Part shown: piece by piece, positions 8,365 to 19,186 of the stretch
Numbering within the stretch: position 1 is the first letter of the stretch
How the letters are laid out: every line of letters starts with the position of its first letter
Source: SZAS-103 sp038226665
GTDB taxonomy: Bacteria; Pseudomonadota; Gammaproteobacteria; Xanthomonadales; Xanthomonadaceae
Direction of reading: 5' to 3'
DNA length: 64,000 bases
NCBI GenBank assembly: GCA_038226665.1
Contig: JBBRQI010000012.1
Coordinates: 30,596-94,595 of the forward strand
The notes under the pieces: generated by a model
Database searches by the model: none
What the model was told of the DNA's origin: nothing
Seen by the model: only the letters and a program-made list of their open reading frames with translations
Made by a program: the position numbers and the translations under genes

Positions 8365-10437
8365 TCACTTGATGATGACCTTGCCCTGCGTGGCGGCTTG
8401 CAGGCGCGACACGAGTGTCGGCCAGTCCACTTCACGCGCGAAACCGATCACCGAAATATGCGGCAGTCCCGACCCTTCGACGATTGTATAGCCGGCACCG
8501 GCTGAACCGACTCCGTCCATGTGGCAGACGTTGTTGGTGAGCTTGCAGGCGAGGCCGAGCCGCGTATAGCCGAAATCCTGGAACAGCTTCAGCGCCTGCG
8601 ACTGCAGGCCGCCAACGAAACCGCCGCCGCCGACATTGGACAGGTCGGTGATCGCGCGCTGGCTGATGCGCCGGCGATCCGGCGCGTTGTCGTCGCTGTG
8701 CAATTCGGCATCGAACGCGATCGGCGACCAGTCGAGCAGGCGCAAACCATGAATATGGCCATCAAGGCGGCCGGTGATCTGGCCGAAACCGAACACGCCG
8801 GTCAATGCCTTCAGGTCAAAACCCTTGATCGTCAGGTCGGCGTTCACGCTCGGGTCGGCTCCGAACGGGCGCTCCATCGCCAGCTTGTCGATCGCGAGCG
8901 TGCCACCGAAGACTTGCGCGGTCAGGCCGCCGTCGAAACTCAACACTTCGTTTTCATAACGCGCAGCCGGCAACGTGCCGTCGAGCGTGCCGCCGAAAGC
9001 TGGCCAGTCGAACGCCTTCGCGAGTTGCGCGACCTGAAGTTTCAGCAGCGACAGCCCCAGCACGAAGCGCGCGCCGTTGCCGGCATCGGGAGCGGTCAGG
9101 TCGAACTTGTCGAGTCGCAGCGTGCCGCCGAGCAAGGGGATCTCCGCCGACCCATCGAGTTGCAGCTTGCGCGCCTGGCTGCGCAGCGCGAAGTGCGTCG
9201 GCCCCAACGCGATGCCGAACAGCGCGCCACTGTTCCAGTGCAACGCAGTCGCGACGGATGCGGCATCCGCCGTCCAGCGCAGGTCGCCATCGAGTCCGTG
9301 CAAGGCGAAGCGCTGCTTGCCATCGATCGCATCCATGCCGATCAATTGCGCGTGCACGGCTTGCAACCCATCGGTGCCGCGCGTGAGTTCGACCTGCACG
9401 CCGCCGCGCAATTGCAGGCCGGCGAATCCGGCTGGCCCAAGCCAACCCGTCAGGTAGCGATCGCGCGCGGTACCGAGATCGTTGCTGTGCAGTTGCAGGT
9501 TCAGCGTGCGCAAGGCCCATGCTGACGAATAGCGCGCATCGCCCTTCGCGGTGAGCACCGCGCCATCATTCCAGCGCAGCGTCGGAAAAATCCAGTCGTT
9601 GTTGCCGGCCTTGCTTGCGCGGATATTTGCGGTCACCGATGTTTTCGGCAGCGCCGCATACAAACCGCCTGCGAGCAATTCGCCGCCACGGAACGTGATG
9701 TCCGCACTGATCGCCCGTTGCGCCGTACCTTGGCTGTAACCGAACTGCACATCAGCGTCGAGCGCACCGACCGCGATGCTGCCGTCCGGTGTTTCCAGCG
9801 CAAGTCCGCGCAATTGCAACGGACCTTGCACGATGATGAGTGAGCCGCGCGCCGGAACGCGTACGTCAAGGCGTCCATCCAGCGAACCCTTCTGCAATTT
9901 TCCGTCCGCCCACAACATCGTGGTGAACGCCTGCAACCACGCGGCCGGCACCTGCTCGAACAACAGGCGCGTGCTGTCCGGAGTCGCCGCGATGCGTTGC
10001 AGGCCAATCGCGCTGCGCCCGTCGGACAGGCGCGCCGTGGTCGAGCCCGTCGCAATCGCAAGCGTCAACCGCATCGGTTTCGCATTGCCCGCACGCGCGT
10101 CGCCATCGCAATGCCAGCCGCCCTTGCCGTCGCGCGTTAGCCGACACTCCCAATGCACCTTGCCGAATTTGTAGCCGTAGCGGGAGGCATCGATGGTGTC
10201 GGCATCGATGCGCAATGTTCCATTGGATGTCGCATCCGGCCAATCAAGCTGTGCGTGCAGGCCATGGACCGTCGCAACGGCAGAACGCATGGAGTCCGCG
10301 CGCAACGCAAGCGTCCGCGCATGGCCAACGACAGGAAGCAACACCAGCGCCAGGGCGGCGATGTGCGGCAACCCTGTCGTTGAAGCGTCGTGGTTGCGTA
10401 GTGTGGTCGCGCGCAGCATGCTTGAGCAGTGTGCCAT
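8365..10437 (-). CDS. ydbH: YdbH-like AsmA-family intermembrane protein
   Basis: This protein of about 690 residues has an N-terminal hydrophobic/signal segment (about residues 24-41, ending GHA) and a long beta-rich body as expected for AsmA-like lipid-conducting bridges. Its C-terminus carries the YdbH signature RRISQRAITDLSN, GGGFVGG, LKLFQDFGYTRLGLAC and GLPHISVIGFAREVDW. In E. coli YdbH is one of the redundant proteins that move phospholipids between the inner and outer membranes. The first ATG in the frame is at 10437; ATG 10419 is an alternative. The gene is divergent from the receiver protein gene, with only 14 bases between the starts, and is followed by ydbL. Confidence 0.78.
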   Translation of the reverse strand: MAHCSSMLRATTLRNHDASTTGLPHIAALALVLLPVVGHARTLALRADSMRSAVATVHGLHAQLDWPDATSNGTLRIDADTIDASRYGYKFGKVHWECRLTRDGKGGWHCDGDARAGNAKPMRLTLAIATGSTTARLSDGRSAIGLQRIAATPDSTRLLFEQVPAAWLQAFTTMLWADGKLQKGSLDGRLDVRVPARGSLIIVQGPLQLRGLALETPDGSIAVGALDADVQFGYSQGTAQRAISADITFRGGELLAGGLYAALPKTSVTANIRASKAGNNDWIFPTLRWNDGAVLTAKGDARYSSAWALRTLNLQLHSNDLGTARDRYLTGWLGPAGFAGLQLRGGVQVELTRGTDGLQAVHAQLIGMDAIDGKQRFALHGLDGDLRWTADAASVATALHWNSGALFGIALGPTHFALRSQARKLQLDGSAEIPLLGGTLRLDKFDLTAPDAGNGARFVLGLSLLKLQVAQLAKAFDWPAFGGTLDGTLPAARYENEVLSFDGGLTAQVFGGTLAIDKLAMERPFGADPSVNADLTIKGFDLKALTGVFGFGQITGRLDGHIHGLRLLDWSPIAFDAELHSDDNAPDRRRISQRAITDLSNVGGGGFVGGLQSQALKLFQDFGYTRLGLACKLTNNVCHMDGVGSAGAGYTIVEGSGLPHISVIGFAREVDWPTLVSRLQAATQGKVIIK

Positions 10438-10451
10438 CCAAGTTGCCCGCG

Positions 10452-11159
10452 ATGAACCCCATACGCCTGTTGCTCGTCGAGGACGACGCCGTGAGCCGCG
10501 GCTTCCTCACGCTTGCGCTGCAATCCATGCCGGGAACGGTCGTGGACACGGCCAACAACGCCGCGCAGGCGCTCGCGCATGCACACTCGCGCGAGGAATC
10601 GCACGCGCTGTGGTTGCTCGATGCCAACCTGCCCGATGCGAGCGGCGAACAATTGCTCGACGCGCTGCGCGAATTGCGCCCGGACGTGCCTGCGCTGTGC
10701 CTGACGGCCGAGGTGCAGGCGGAACGACTCGCTCTGTTGCGGGCCGCCGGTTTCGTCGAGGTGCTGCAGAAACCCCTCGCCATCGCCACGTTGCATGCAG
10801 CGGTGCGTCGTGTCCTTGGCATGCAGCACCAGGCAGAGCACGACGGCATGGTCTGGGACGACGCGCAGGCGTTGCGCGCACTTGGCGGCAACGTGGCGGC
10901 GATGCAGGCGATGCGCGGACTGTTCATTGCCGAGTTGCCCATCCAGTCCGCCGCAATCCTGCGCGCGATCGCTGCCGGCGACACGGGCGTTGCACGCGCC
11001 GGACTGCATCAGCTGAAGGCGAGTTGCGGTTTTGTCGGCAGCTTGCGCTTGCTTGACGCCGTGCGCGGACTGGCGGATGCGCCTCACGACCCGCGCTGCG
11101 CCGAACAGTTTCGTATCGAAGTCGCCGCCGCACTCGACGCGGCTCACTCGGGGCCTTGA
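10452..11159 (+). CDS. Response regulator receiver fused to a C-terminal Hpt domain
   Basis: This 235-residue protein has a receiver domain first: acidic pair EDD at about residues 9-11, phospho-acceptor Asp in LLDANLPD at about residue 55, switch Thr in LCLTAE and conserved Lys in LQKPLAI. A helical Hpt domain follows (about residues 145-220) with the phosphorylatable His in LHQLKASCGFVGS. There is no DNA-binding or enzymatic output domain, so it should act as a phosphorelay intermediate for a hybrid kinase encoded elsewhere. The start is the ATG at 10452. The 3' end overlaps the convergent recO gene by 16 bases. Confidence 0.82.
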   Translation: MNPIRLLLVEDDAVSRGFLTLALQSMPGTVVDTANNAAQALAHAHSREESHALWLLDANLPDASGEQLLDALRELRPDVPALCLTAEVQAERLALLRAAGFVEVLQKPLAIATLHAAVRRVLGMQHQAEHDGMVWDDAQALRALGGNVAAMQAMRGLFIAELPIQSAAILRAIAAGDTGVARAGLHQLKASCGFVGSLRLLDAVRGLADAPHDPRCAEQFRIEVAAALDAAHSGP

Positions 11160-11917
11160 TCGCCGATATCGGACGCCGCGCCGCGCGGATCCAGCCGCGC
11201 GAATTCCGCGAGCAATCCCCACGAACGCAAGCCCCGAGCGCCAAGGTGATGCGCGATCAACGCGCGCAAGGCGATCCTCTGTTCGCGCAATTGCATGTCC
11301 GACGGCGTTGCATCTTCGGCGAGCGCGAGCAATGCCGAACCACTGATGCCGCCGGCACCAGGCGCCGCGGCACCGCGCGATGCCGGATCGCGCACGCGGT
11401 ACACGCCGTGTTCCGGGTCGATGCGATAACGCGCTGCCGCGTCCAGTGGTACGTCGTCGGCATCATGCCGCAGGTCGACGGCATAACCGAGCGCATCGAG
11501 CAGGTCGCGCTCGAAGCGACGCAGCGTCCATGCGAGCGACTGCGTGGCAGCGAGTTCGTCGAGCGCGTCCGCAAAGCGCAGGAACAATTGCGGATGCGCG
11601 TCGTTGCGCGGCAACAGGCGCCAAGCGAGTTCGCTGAGATAGAAACCGGCGAGCAGCGCATCACCGACCAGCGCCGGCACATGGCCGCTGGCTTCGGCAT
11701 GGCGCAGTTGCGCGAGTTCGCCGCGTTGCAGGTAGTCCACGCGGATGCGTTGCAAGGGTTGCAGGGCCGCGCGTAGCGGCTGCTTCTTCGCTCCCTGCAC
11801 TCCGCGCGCGACGACGCCGATGCGCCCGTACTCGTGGGTGAACAGTTCGAGCAGCAGGCTGCTCTCGCGCCAGCGCGTCGCGTGCAGCACGATCGCCGGC
11901 TGACCGAGGACGCGCAT
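11144..11917 (-). CDS. recO: DNA repair protein RecO
   Basis: This 257-residue recombination mediator works with RecR (41.6-42.2 kb in this window) to load RecA on SSB-coated DNA. The N-terminal OB fold is evident in the segments AIVLHATRWRESSLLLELFT and YGRIGVVARGVQGAKKQ. A helical C-terminal domain follows, with RRFERDLLDALGYAVDL. The usual zinc cysteines of some RecO proteins are absent, as in many gammaproteobacteria. The ATG at 11917 follows the era stop by two bases, so translation is coupled. The end overlaps the convergent receiver-Hpt gene. Confidence 0.9.
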   Translation of the reverse strand: MRVLGQPAIVLHATRWRESSLLLELFTHEYGRIGVVARGVQGAKKQPLRAALQPLQRIRVDYLQRGELAQLRHAEASGHVPALVGDALLAGFYLSELAWRLLPRNDAHPQLFLRFADALDELAATQSLAWTLRRFERDLLDALGYAVDLRHDADDVPLDAAARYRIDPEHGVYRVRDPASRGAAAPGAGGISGSALLALAEDATPSDMQLREQRIALRALIAHHLGARGLRSWGLLAEFARLDPRGAASDIGDQGPE

Positions 11918-11919
11918 CC

Positions 11920-12888
11920 TCAGTCGGTGTAGCCGAACTGGTTGAGCGCAGCGACATCGTCGGCCCAGCCTTCGCGCACCTTGCACCAGGTTTCGAGGAA
12001 GACCTTGCGGCCGAACAATCGTTCCATGTTCTCGCGTGACGCGCGGCTGATCTGCTTGATGCTTTCGCCGGCCTTGCCGACCATGATCGCCTTCTGGCCT
12101 TCGCGCTCGACCCAGATCGTGGCGGCGATGCGCAGCATCCTGCCGTCCTCGTCGAAACGATCGATCGAGACCGTCGCCGAATACGGCACTTCTTCGCCGA
12201 GCCGCAACATCAGTTGCTCGCGCACCAATTCGGCAGCGAGAAATCGCTGGCTGCGATCGGTGATTTCGTCCTCGCCATAGAACGGCTCGGACTCGGGCAT
12301 CAGCGCGATCAGCTCTTTCACGAGCGGTTCGAGCCCCTTGCGCTTGAGCGCGGACAACAAGTGGACGGCCTTGAACGCGCGGCCCTTGGTGCATTCGGCA
12401 ATGAATGGCAACAGGTCCTGCTTGAGCTTGATGCGGTCGATCTTGTTGATGATCAGGAACGTCGGTACCTTCGCATCGGCAAGCGCGGCGTAAGCAAGGT
12501 CGTCGTCCGCATTCCAGCGACCGGCTTCGATCACCAGCAGCGCAGCGTCGACATCGGCCAGTGCGCCACGCGCGGCGCGATTCATGTAGCGATTGATCGC
12601 GCGCGTCTGCGTGCCATGGATGCCGGGCGTGTCGACAAGCAGCAATTGGCCTTCGGGAAAACTCGCGATGCCGAGCAGCCGGTGCCGCGTGGTCTGCGCT
12701 TTCGGCGACACGATGCTCACGCGCGCGCCGACGAGTGCGTTGACGAGGGTGGACTTGCCGACATTCGGGCGACCAATCACGGCCACCGTGCCGGCGCGAT
12801 AGGGTTCCGTGCGATCCGGATCCGAGCGATCTGGATCCGTGCAATCCGGATCCGAATGATCGCGGCCGGGTCGATCAGGGTCAACCAC
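11920..12888 (-). CDS. era: GTPase Era with an unusual N-terminal repeat extension
   Basis: This 322-residue GTPase helps 30S maturation by binding 16S rRNA through its KH domain. G1 is GRPNVGKST, G3 is VDTPGIHG and G4 is NKID. The C-terminal KH domain contains IMVGKAGESIKQI, and KVFLETWCKVREGWADD is typical. Era normally begins only a few residues before the G1 strand. Here about 33 residues made of (S/T)-D-P-D-x repeats precede it, encoded by a 15-bp tandem repeat (12806-12862). The start used is the GTG at 12888, overlapping the end of rnc by 8 bases. No alternative start without the repeat gives a complete first strand. Confidence 0.92.
   Translation of the reverse strand: MVDPDRPGRDHSDPDCTDPDRSDPDRTEPYRAGTVAVIGRPNVGKSTLVNALVGARVSIVSPKAQTTRHRLLGIASFPEGQLLLVDTPGIHGTQTRAINRYMNRAARGALADVDAALLVIEAGRWNADDDLAYAALADAKVPTFLIINKIDRIKLKQDLLPFIAECTKGRAFKAVHLLSALKRKGLEPLVKELIALMPESEPFYGEDEITDRSQRFLAAELVREQLMLRLGEEVPYSATVSIDRFDEDGRMLRIAATIWVEREGQKAIMVGKAGESIKQISRASRENMERLFGRKVFLETWCKVREGWADDVAALNQFGYTD
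12806..12862. repeat. 15-bp tandem repeat within the era 5' end
   Basis: Three full units and a partial fourth of a 15-bp repeat (plus strand TCCGTGCGATCCGGA with one to three changes per copy) start at 12806, 12821, 12836 and 12851. Since 15 is a multiple of three, it adds five-residue units (S/T-D-P-D-C/R/T) to Era without shifting the frame. Each junction reconstitutes GGATCC. Confidence 0.85.
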
Positions 12889-13567
12889 GCTTCAATTCCT
12901 TTGCCACATGTAGCTCCAGTTGTTCCAGCAATGCCGCCGCCGCCTGTTGCTCGGCCGTACGTCGCGAACCGCCAACGCCTTCAGCCTGCAATGCCGGGGC
13001 GCTCGTGCCCGCACGGATGCGGAAGCTGCGCTCGTGTTCCTCGCCCATGGTTTCGATCAGTTCGTAATCCGGCAGCGACAACTGGCGTGCCTGCAGCCAT
13101 TCCTGCACGCGGGTCTTGGCATCCTTGTCGACCTTGCCTGACGGCAAAGCCTCGATGCCCGGCTGGAACCACGGCAGCACTACGTCGCGGCATGCCGCGT
13201 ATCCGGCATCGAGATAGATCGCCGCGACGATGGCCTCAAGCGTGTCGGCCAGGATCGAATCGCGGCGGTGGCCGCCACTCTTCATCTCGCCCGGGCCCAG
13301 TAGCAGGTGTTCTCCGAATCGCATGTCTCGCGCCAACCCCGCCAGGGCCGATTCACGCACGAGCTCGGCGCGCGCGCGGGTCAAGGCACCTTCGTCGGCT
13401 TTCGGCCAGCGTTGGTACAGCGCATCGGCGACAAACAGGTTGACCAGCGCATCACCCAGGAATTCGAGCCGCTCGTTATGGCGCGGCCCGGCACTGCGAT
13501 GGGTCAGGGCCTGCCGCAGCAGGCCTTGATCGGAGAAAGCATGGTGCCATGGATCATTGGTCGGCAC
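12881..13567 (-). CDS. rnc: Ribonuclease III
   Basis: This 228-residue double-strand-specific endoribonuclease processes rRNA precursors. The catalytic signature is NERLEFLGDALV (about residues 31-42), and the second metal-binding cluster is DSILADTLEAIVAAIYLD. A C-terminal dsRNA-binding domain starts at about residue 155 (DAKTRVQEWLQARQLSLPDYEL). The first ATG at 13567 lies inside the DUF4845 gene (14-base overlap) and the end overlaps era. The order lepB-DUF4845-rnc-era-recO is characteristic of Xanthomonadales and related groups. Confidence 0.95.
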   Translation of the reverse strand: MPTNDPWHHAFSDQGLLRQALTHRSAGPRHNERLEFLGDALVNLFVADALYQRWPKADEGALTRARAELVRESALAGLARDMRFGEHLLLGPGEMKSGGHRRDSILADTLEAIVAAIYLDAGYAACRDVVLPWFQPGIEALPSGKVDKDAKTRVQEWLQARQLSLPDYELIETMGEEHERSFRIRAGTSAPALQAEGVGGSRRTAEQQAAAALLEQLELHVAKELKRG

Positions 13568-13940
13568 CGGGCTTCACGGGTCCAGTACTCACTGTTTTTT
13601 CGAAATGCCCAACGAGAAAAATATTGTAAACAAAGGGCTTGCGCACTTCATACACAACACTAAGCGTCAGGCCGTTCTGTTCGCGCTTGATCTTGATGTC
13701 CTTGTAATCGACCGTATCGACATAGCCGATCTCGAAATGCCGGGAAATATGGTCGCGAATGGTGTGCTCGTCAGCGGTCGCGATGCCCGGTTCCTTGATG
13801 ACCCCTTCCATCGCTTGCACGATGCTGGAGTATTCGGTGTACATCGGAATGATCCGCATCGCGAAGTAGGCGACGCAACCCAATACCGCCAGCACCATGA
13901 CGAAACCGATCAGGGTCAAACCTTGTTGTCCACGGCGCAT
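13554..13940 (-). CDS. DUF4845 pilin-like membrane protein
   Basis: This 128-residue protein has a positively charged start (MRRGQQG) followed by one hydrophobic helix (LTLIGFVMVLAVLGCVAYFAM, given here in parts: residues 8-28). That layout is like a type IV pilin N-terminus, and the protein then has a small extracytoplasmic domain. The family is found between lepB and rnc in many gammaproteobacteria and has no assigned function. The ATG at 13940 is preceded by GGGGAGAAG at a good distance. Overlap with rnc suggests translational coupling. Confidence 0.82.
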   Translation of the reverse strand: MRRGQQGLTLIGFVMVLAVLGCVAYFAMRIIPMYTEYSSIVQAMEGVIKEPGIATADEHTIRDHISRHFEIGYVDTVDYKDIKIKREQNGLTLSVVYEVRKPFVYNIFLVGHFEKTVSTGPVKPGADQ

Positions 13941-13968
13941 ATGCTTCTCCCCTAGTCCGACGTGAGTG

Positions 13969-14778
13969 TCAGCGGATGATAGTACCAATCCGCGAGCTGT
14001 CCATCTTCTTGGCATCCCAGTCGAAGTTCATCCAGACCAGCACCGCCTTGCCGACGACATTGCGCTCGGGCAGGAAGTGGCTCGGCCAAAACCGGCTGTC
14101 CTCGCTGTTGTCGCGGTTGTCGCCCATCATGAAGTAATAACCGACCGGTACGGTCCAGGTCCCGTTCGCGCGTTCGTCCTGGAACATCGGCGGAACGTTC
14201 ATCGACAACACGGTGTGGCTGCGTTCGGGCAGATCTTCGCGCACCACCTGCGCGCCGGTCATGTTGCGGCCGCTGCCCTGGCCGAGATACGGCCCGATCT
14301 GCTCGCTGGTTACCGGCTGGCCGTTCACGGTCAGCTGGTAGTTGTGGTAGTCGATCACGTCGCCGGGCAGGCCGATCACCCGCTTGATCCAGACCTGCTC
14401 GGGCGCCACCGGAGGATGGAAAACGATCACGTCGCCGCGCTGCGGTTCGCCGACCGGCACGATCTTGGTGTCAAGCACCGGCAGACGCAAACCGTAGGCG
14501 TACTTGTTGACCAGGATGAAATCGCCGATCAGCAGGTTCGGCATCATCGATTCGGACGGAATGCGGTACGGCTCGCCAAGGAACGAGCGCACCAGCAGGA
14601 TGATCAGGATCACCGGGAACAGCGAACGTGAATATTCGACGACAACGGGTTCACGGCGCTCTTCACCACCTTCCATCGCGCGCTTGCGCGCTGGCGCGAA
14701 CAATACGCGGTCGATTAACCAGATCGCTCCAGTCAACGCAGTGAGTATGGTGAACAACAGGGCGAAGTCGTATCTCAT
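13969..14778 (-). CDS. lepB: Signal peptidase I
   Basis: This 269-residue membrane protease removes Sec and Tat signal peptides on the periplasmic face. Two N-terminal membrane segments (about residues 4-24 and 50-66) precede the catalytic domain. The catalytic Ser is in PSESMMPNL, and the general-base Lys is in VWIKRVIGLPGD. Box E reads GDNRDNSEDSRFWP. It lies 21 bases after lepA as usual. It probably serves the many exported proteins of the window. Confidence 0.95.
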   Translation of the reverse strand: MRYDFALLFTILTALTGAIWLIDRVLFAPARKRAMEGGEERREPVVVEYSRSLFPVILIILLVRSFLGEPYRIPSESMMPNLLIGDFILVNKYAYGLRLPVLDTKIVPVGEPQRGDVIVFHPPVAPEQVWIKRVIGLPGDVIDYHNYQLTVNGQPVTSEQIGPYLGQGSGRNMTGAQVVREDLPERSHTVLSMNVPPMFQDERANGTWTVPVGYYFMMGDNRDNSEDSRFWPSHFLPERNVVGKAVLVWMNFDWDAKKMDSSRIGTIIR

Positions 14779-14799
14779 TCCATCCTCGTTCGTCAGCGA

Positions 14800-16596
<1,797 letters not shown>

Positions 16597-16825
16597 GGTC
16601 AGGCTGTATGAGCGGATTGCGACGGGCTGCGCGCGAAAGCCGAGCAGGCCAGGGAGGCCTGTTCGGCGGGAACCCGATCAACAGGGAAGTGAACGGCCAA
16701 TTATCGCACAGCGATGCGGTCGCTGCCCCGATCCACATGGCCGGGAAGTGCACAAAGGCGCTGGAACGCTTGTAGCCGGTGATGGGTGCGATGAACGCCT
16801 GACGCCGGCGGCAAACCGTTGCGGC

Positions 16826-18283
16826 TCAGCCCTTTTCGATCGGCCCGAGCGCGATGAACCGCGTCTGCGCATCGCGGCGCACGAGCAGCATGACCGTATC
16901 GCCAGCCTTGGCCTGCGCTGCGGCGGCTGCAAACGAGGAAGCACTGCCGACGTCGCGATTGCCGACCCGCAGGATCACATCGCCGGCCTGCACGCCGGCA
17001 CGCCGCGATACGTCGGCCGCAACGCGCGCGACCAGCACGCCCTGCCCGGCTTCGAGCTTTAGCGCCTTGCGTTGCTCGTCGGTGATGTCCTGCACCGCAA
17101 GTCCAAGATGCTCGGCGCTCGCGGCGGCGTGTTCTTTCTCAACGGCCGGCAATACTACGGACGCCGTGGATGAATCGGCGAGATTGTCGAGTACGACCGG
17201 CAATTCGAGCATCTTGCCGTCGCGGCTCAAGCTGATCTTCGCGCGGCTGCCCGGCGGCAGCGAACCAACCAAAGGCGGCAGGTCGGCCGAGCTGTCGAGC
17301 TCGACGCCATTGAACGCGGTGATCAGATCGCCGGCCCTGACGCCGGCTTTCGCAGCCGCGCTACCCGGTTCGACTTCGGCGACCAGCGCGCCGCCACTGC
17401 GCGACAGGCCCATCGCGTGCGCAAGTTCGGTGGTCACTTCCTGGATACGCACGCCGAGCACGCCGCGACTGACCTTGCCGGTCGCCTGCAACTGCGTCAC
17501 CGCGTTCATCGCGGTCTCGATCGGAATTGCGAAGCTCACGCCCATGTAGCCGCCCGAGCTGCTGAAGATTTGCGAGTTGATGCCGACCACTTCGCCGCGC
17601 GTGTTGAGCAGCGGGCCGCCGGAATTGCCGCGATTGATCGGCACGTCGGTCTGGATGAAGGGCACGTATTGCTGGCTCGGGTCCAGCGAACGACGGCCCA
17701 CGCCGCTGACGATGCCCGCAGTCACCGAATGATCGAGCCCGAACGGCGAACCGATCGCGACTACCCACTGCCCGGGCTTCAGCGATTTCGCATCGGCAAG
17801 TTTGAGATAGGGAAGATTCGTCGCCTGCACTTGCAGCAAGGCGACGTCGGACATCGCATCGCTGCCGATCACTTTCGCGGTGAATTCGCGGCGGTCGGCG
17901 AGATGCACGATCACCCGGCCCGCACCATCGACAACGTGGCGGTTGGTGAGGATCTTGCCGTCGGCGGAGATCAGGAAGCCGCTGCCGATTGCGGTTCCCG
18001 CATCGTCCTTCGGAGTTGGCATCGGCATGCCCTGCTCGCCGAAGAAGCGCTTGAAGATTTCCGGCATCTGGTCGTCATCGGCGATCAGCGATTGCTTGTG
18101 CTTGCCGCCATCGTGGACTGCCTCGATGTTGACGACGGCGGGGCCGTCCTGTTCGACGAGATCGCTGAAGTCGGGCAAGGCGAGCGCGTTCGCGCGTGCG
18201 ACTGGCGATGCGGTGGTGCTCGCGAATGCGATGGCGAAGGCTGCGGCGAGAACGGGTAAACGCGGGGAATGATTCATGGGCAT
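16826..18283 (-). CDS. mucD: Periplasmic serine protease, DegQ/MucD type
   Basis: This Do-family protease of about 485 residues has a signal peptide (LPVLAAAFAIAFASTTASP, cleaved near ARA/NA). The catalytic triad is His in LTNRHVVDGA, Asp in DAMSDVALLQV and Ser in RGNSGGPLLN. Two PDZ domains follow (GVLGVRIQEV..., and a more divergent second one with GDVILRVGNRDV). It degrades or refolds damaged envelope proteins. Placed after rpoE and rseA, it fits the Pseudomonas algU-mucA...mucD logic. The start could be the ATG at 18283 or 18277; neither has a strong ribosome site, and the frame is open to 18352. Confidence 0.9.
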   Translation of the reverse strand: MPMNHSPRLPVLAAAFAIAFASTTASPVARANALALPDFSDLVEQDGPAVVNIEAVHDGGKHKQSLIADDDQMPEIFKRFFGEQGMPMPTPKDDAGTAIGSGFLISADGKILTNRHVVDGAGRVIVHLADRREFTAKVIGSDAMSDVALLQVQATNLPYLKLADAKSLKPGQWVVAIGSPFGLDHSVTAGIVSGVGRRSLDPSQQYVPFIQTDVPINRGNSGGPLLNTRGEVVGINSQIFSSSGGYMGVSFAIPIETAMNAVTQLQATGKVSRGVLGVRIQEVTTELAHAMGLSRSGGALVAEVEPGSAAAKAGVRAGDLITAFNGVELDSSADLPPLVGSLPPGSRAKISLSRDGKMLELPVVLDNLADSSTASVVLPAVEKEHAAASAEHLGLAVQDITDEQRKALKLEAGQGVLVARVAADVSRRAGVQAGDVILRVGNRDVGSASSFAAAAAQAKAGDTVMLLVRRDAQTRFIALGPIEKG

Positions 18284-18427
18284 GGGAATGATGACTGGTG
18301 GGTTTTGGGGGACGTGACGATCGACTGTCCGACTGTTGACCACGTTTTGCATTTCAAGTTTCAGGCAGGGCGTGATCGCACGCGTGCCGGTCGATGAACC
18401 GGATGCGATCCTGATGCACGCAATGCC

Positions 18428-19186
18428 TCAGTGCTGGCCACCTTCCGGCCACGCAACGGTGCGCACAGCTCCATCACCGTGATCGGACAAGTTCGCACCC
18501 GAAAGATTCGCGGCATCTTCGGCAAACACATCGTGGGTCGTGCCCGTCTTCTGGCGCTGCAGGTAGGCCTCGAGTTCGGGATCGATCGGATACGGCTGCG
18601 GAAATGGTGCGAAGACCGCGCGCACCGGCTGTTCGCGGAACAACACCGGATGCAAGGGCGAACGGAACGCAGTCACCACACCGGACTGCACGGGGATCGG
18701 CAACTTGATCACCGGCTCCGGCAACGGCAGCACGGTGCGCTGGATCGGCAATATCGGGGGAGATGTAGCGGCAGGCACCGCAGCAACCTGCTGCGCGGCT
18801 CGCCGTGGCTGGTGCGTCGCATCGAACACGAACATGCCGGCCACGACCAGCGATGCAGCAAGCGCCACGCCGCCGCCCCAGTGCAGCGCGCGACCGCGTT
18901 TCGGCGCGACCGTGGTTGTCGCAGCATCGACATCGATCGCGTGCGCGACCTTGTCGGCAAAACCGGCGGGCAATGACTGCGCCTGCCGCCGCATGCTCGA
19001 CGACAATAATTGCCAGCGCTCCCAGCGCGCGCGCAACGCGCTGTCGTGGCTCAATCGCTGTTCCAAAAAACGCGCACGGTCGGCGTCGAGCTCGCCGTCC
19101 ATGAAGGCGGACAGTTCCTCGTGGAGTTCGTCTTCGCTCATGGCCAGTTCGCTTATGCCCTGCCCGGTCACACGTTTGTCGTTCAT
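18428..19186 (-). CDS. rseA: Sigma-E anti-sigma factor (RseA-like)
   Basis: This 252-residue single-pass protein has an N-terminal cytoplasmic anti-sigma domain (EELSAFMDGELDADRARFLEQR, in pieces across residues 17-40). One membrane helix is centred near residue 110 (GGVALAASLVVAGMFVF), and a proline-rich periplasmic part follows. The start at 19186 overlaps the rpoE stop in ATGA, giving equimolar coupling of sigma factor and inhibitor. Release is expected by regulated proteolysis. The periplasmic part does not resemble E. coli RseA closely, so the family call rests on the N-terminal domain, topology and position. Confidence 0.85.
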   Translation of the reverse strand: MNDKRVTGQGISELAMSEDELHEELSAFMDGELDADRARFLEQRLSHDSALRARWERWQLLSSSMRRQAQSLPAGFADKVAHAIDVDAATTTVAPKRGRALHWGGGVALAASLVVAGMFVFDATHQPRRAAQQVAAVPAATSPPILPIQRTVLPLPEPVIKLPIPVQSGVVTAFRSPLHPVLFREQPVRAVFAPFPQPYPIDPELEAYLQRQKTGTTHDVFAEDAANLSGANLSDHGDGAVRTVAWPEGGQH

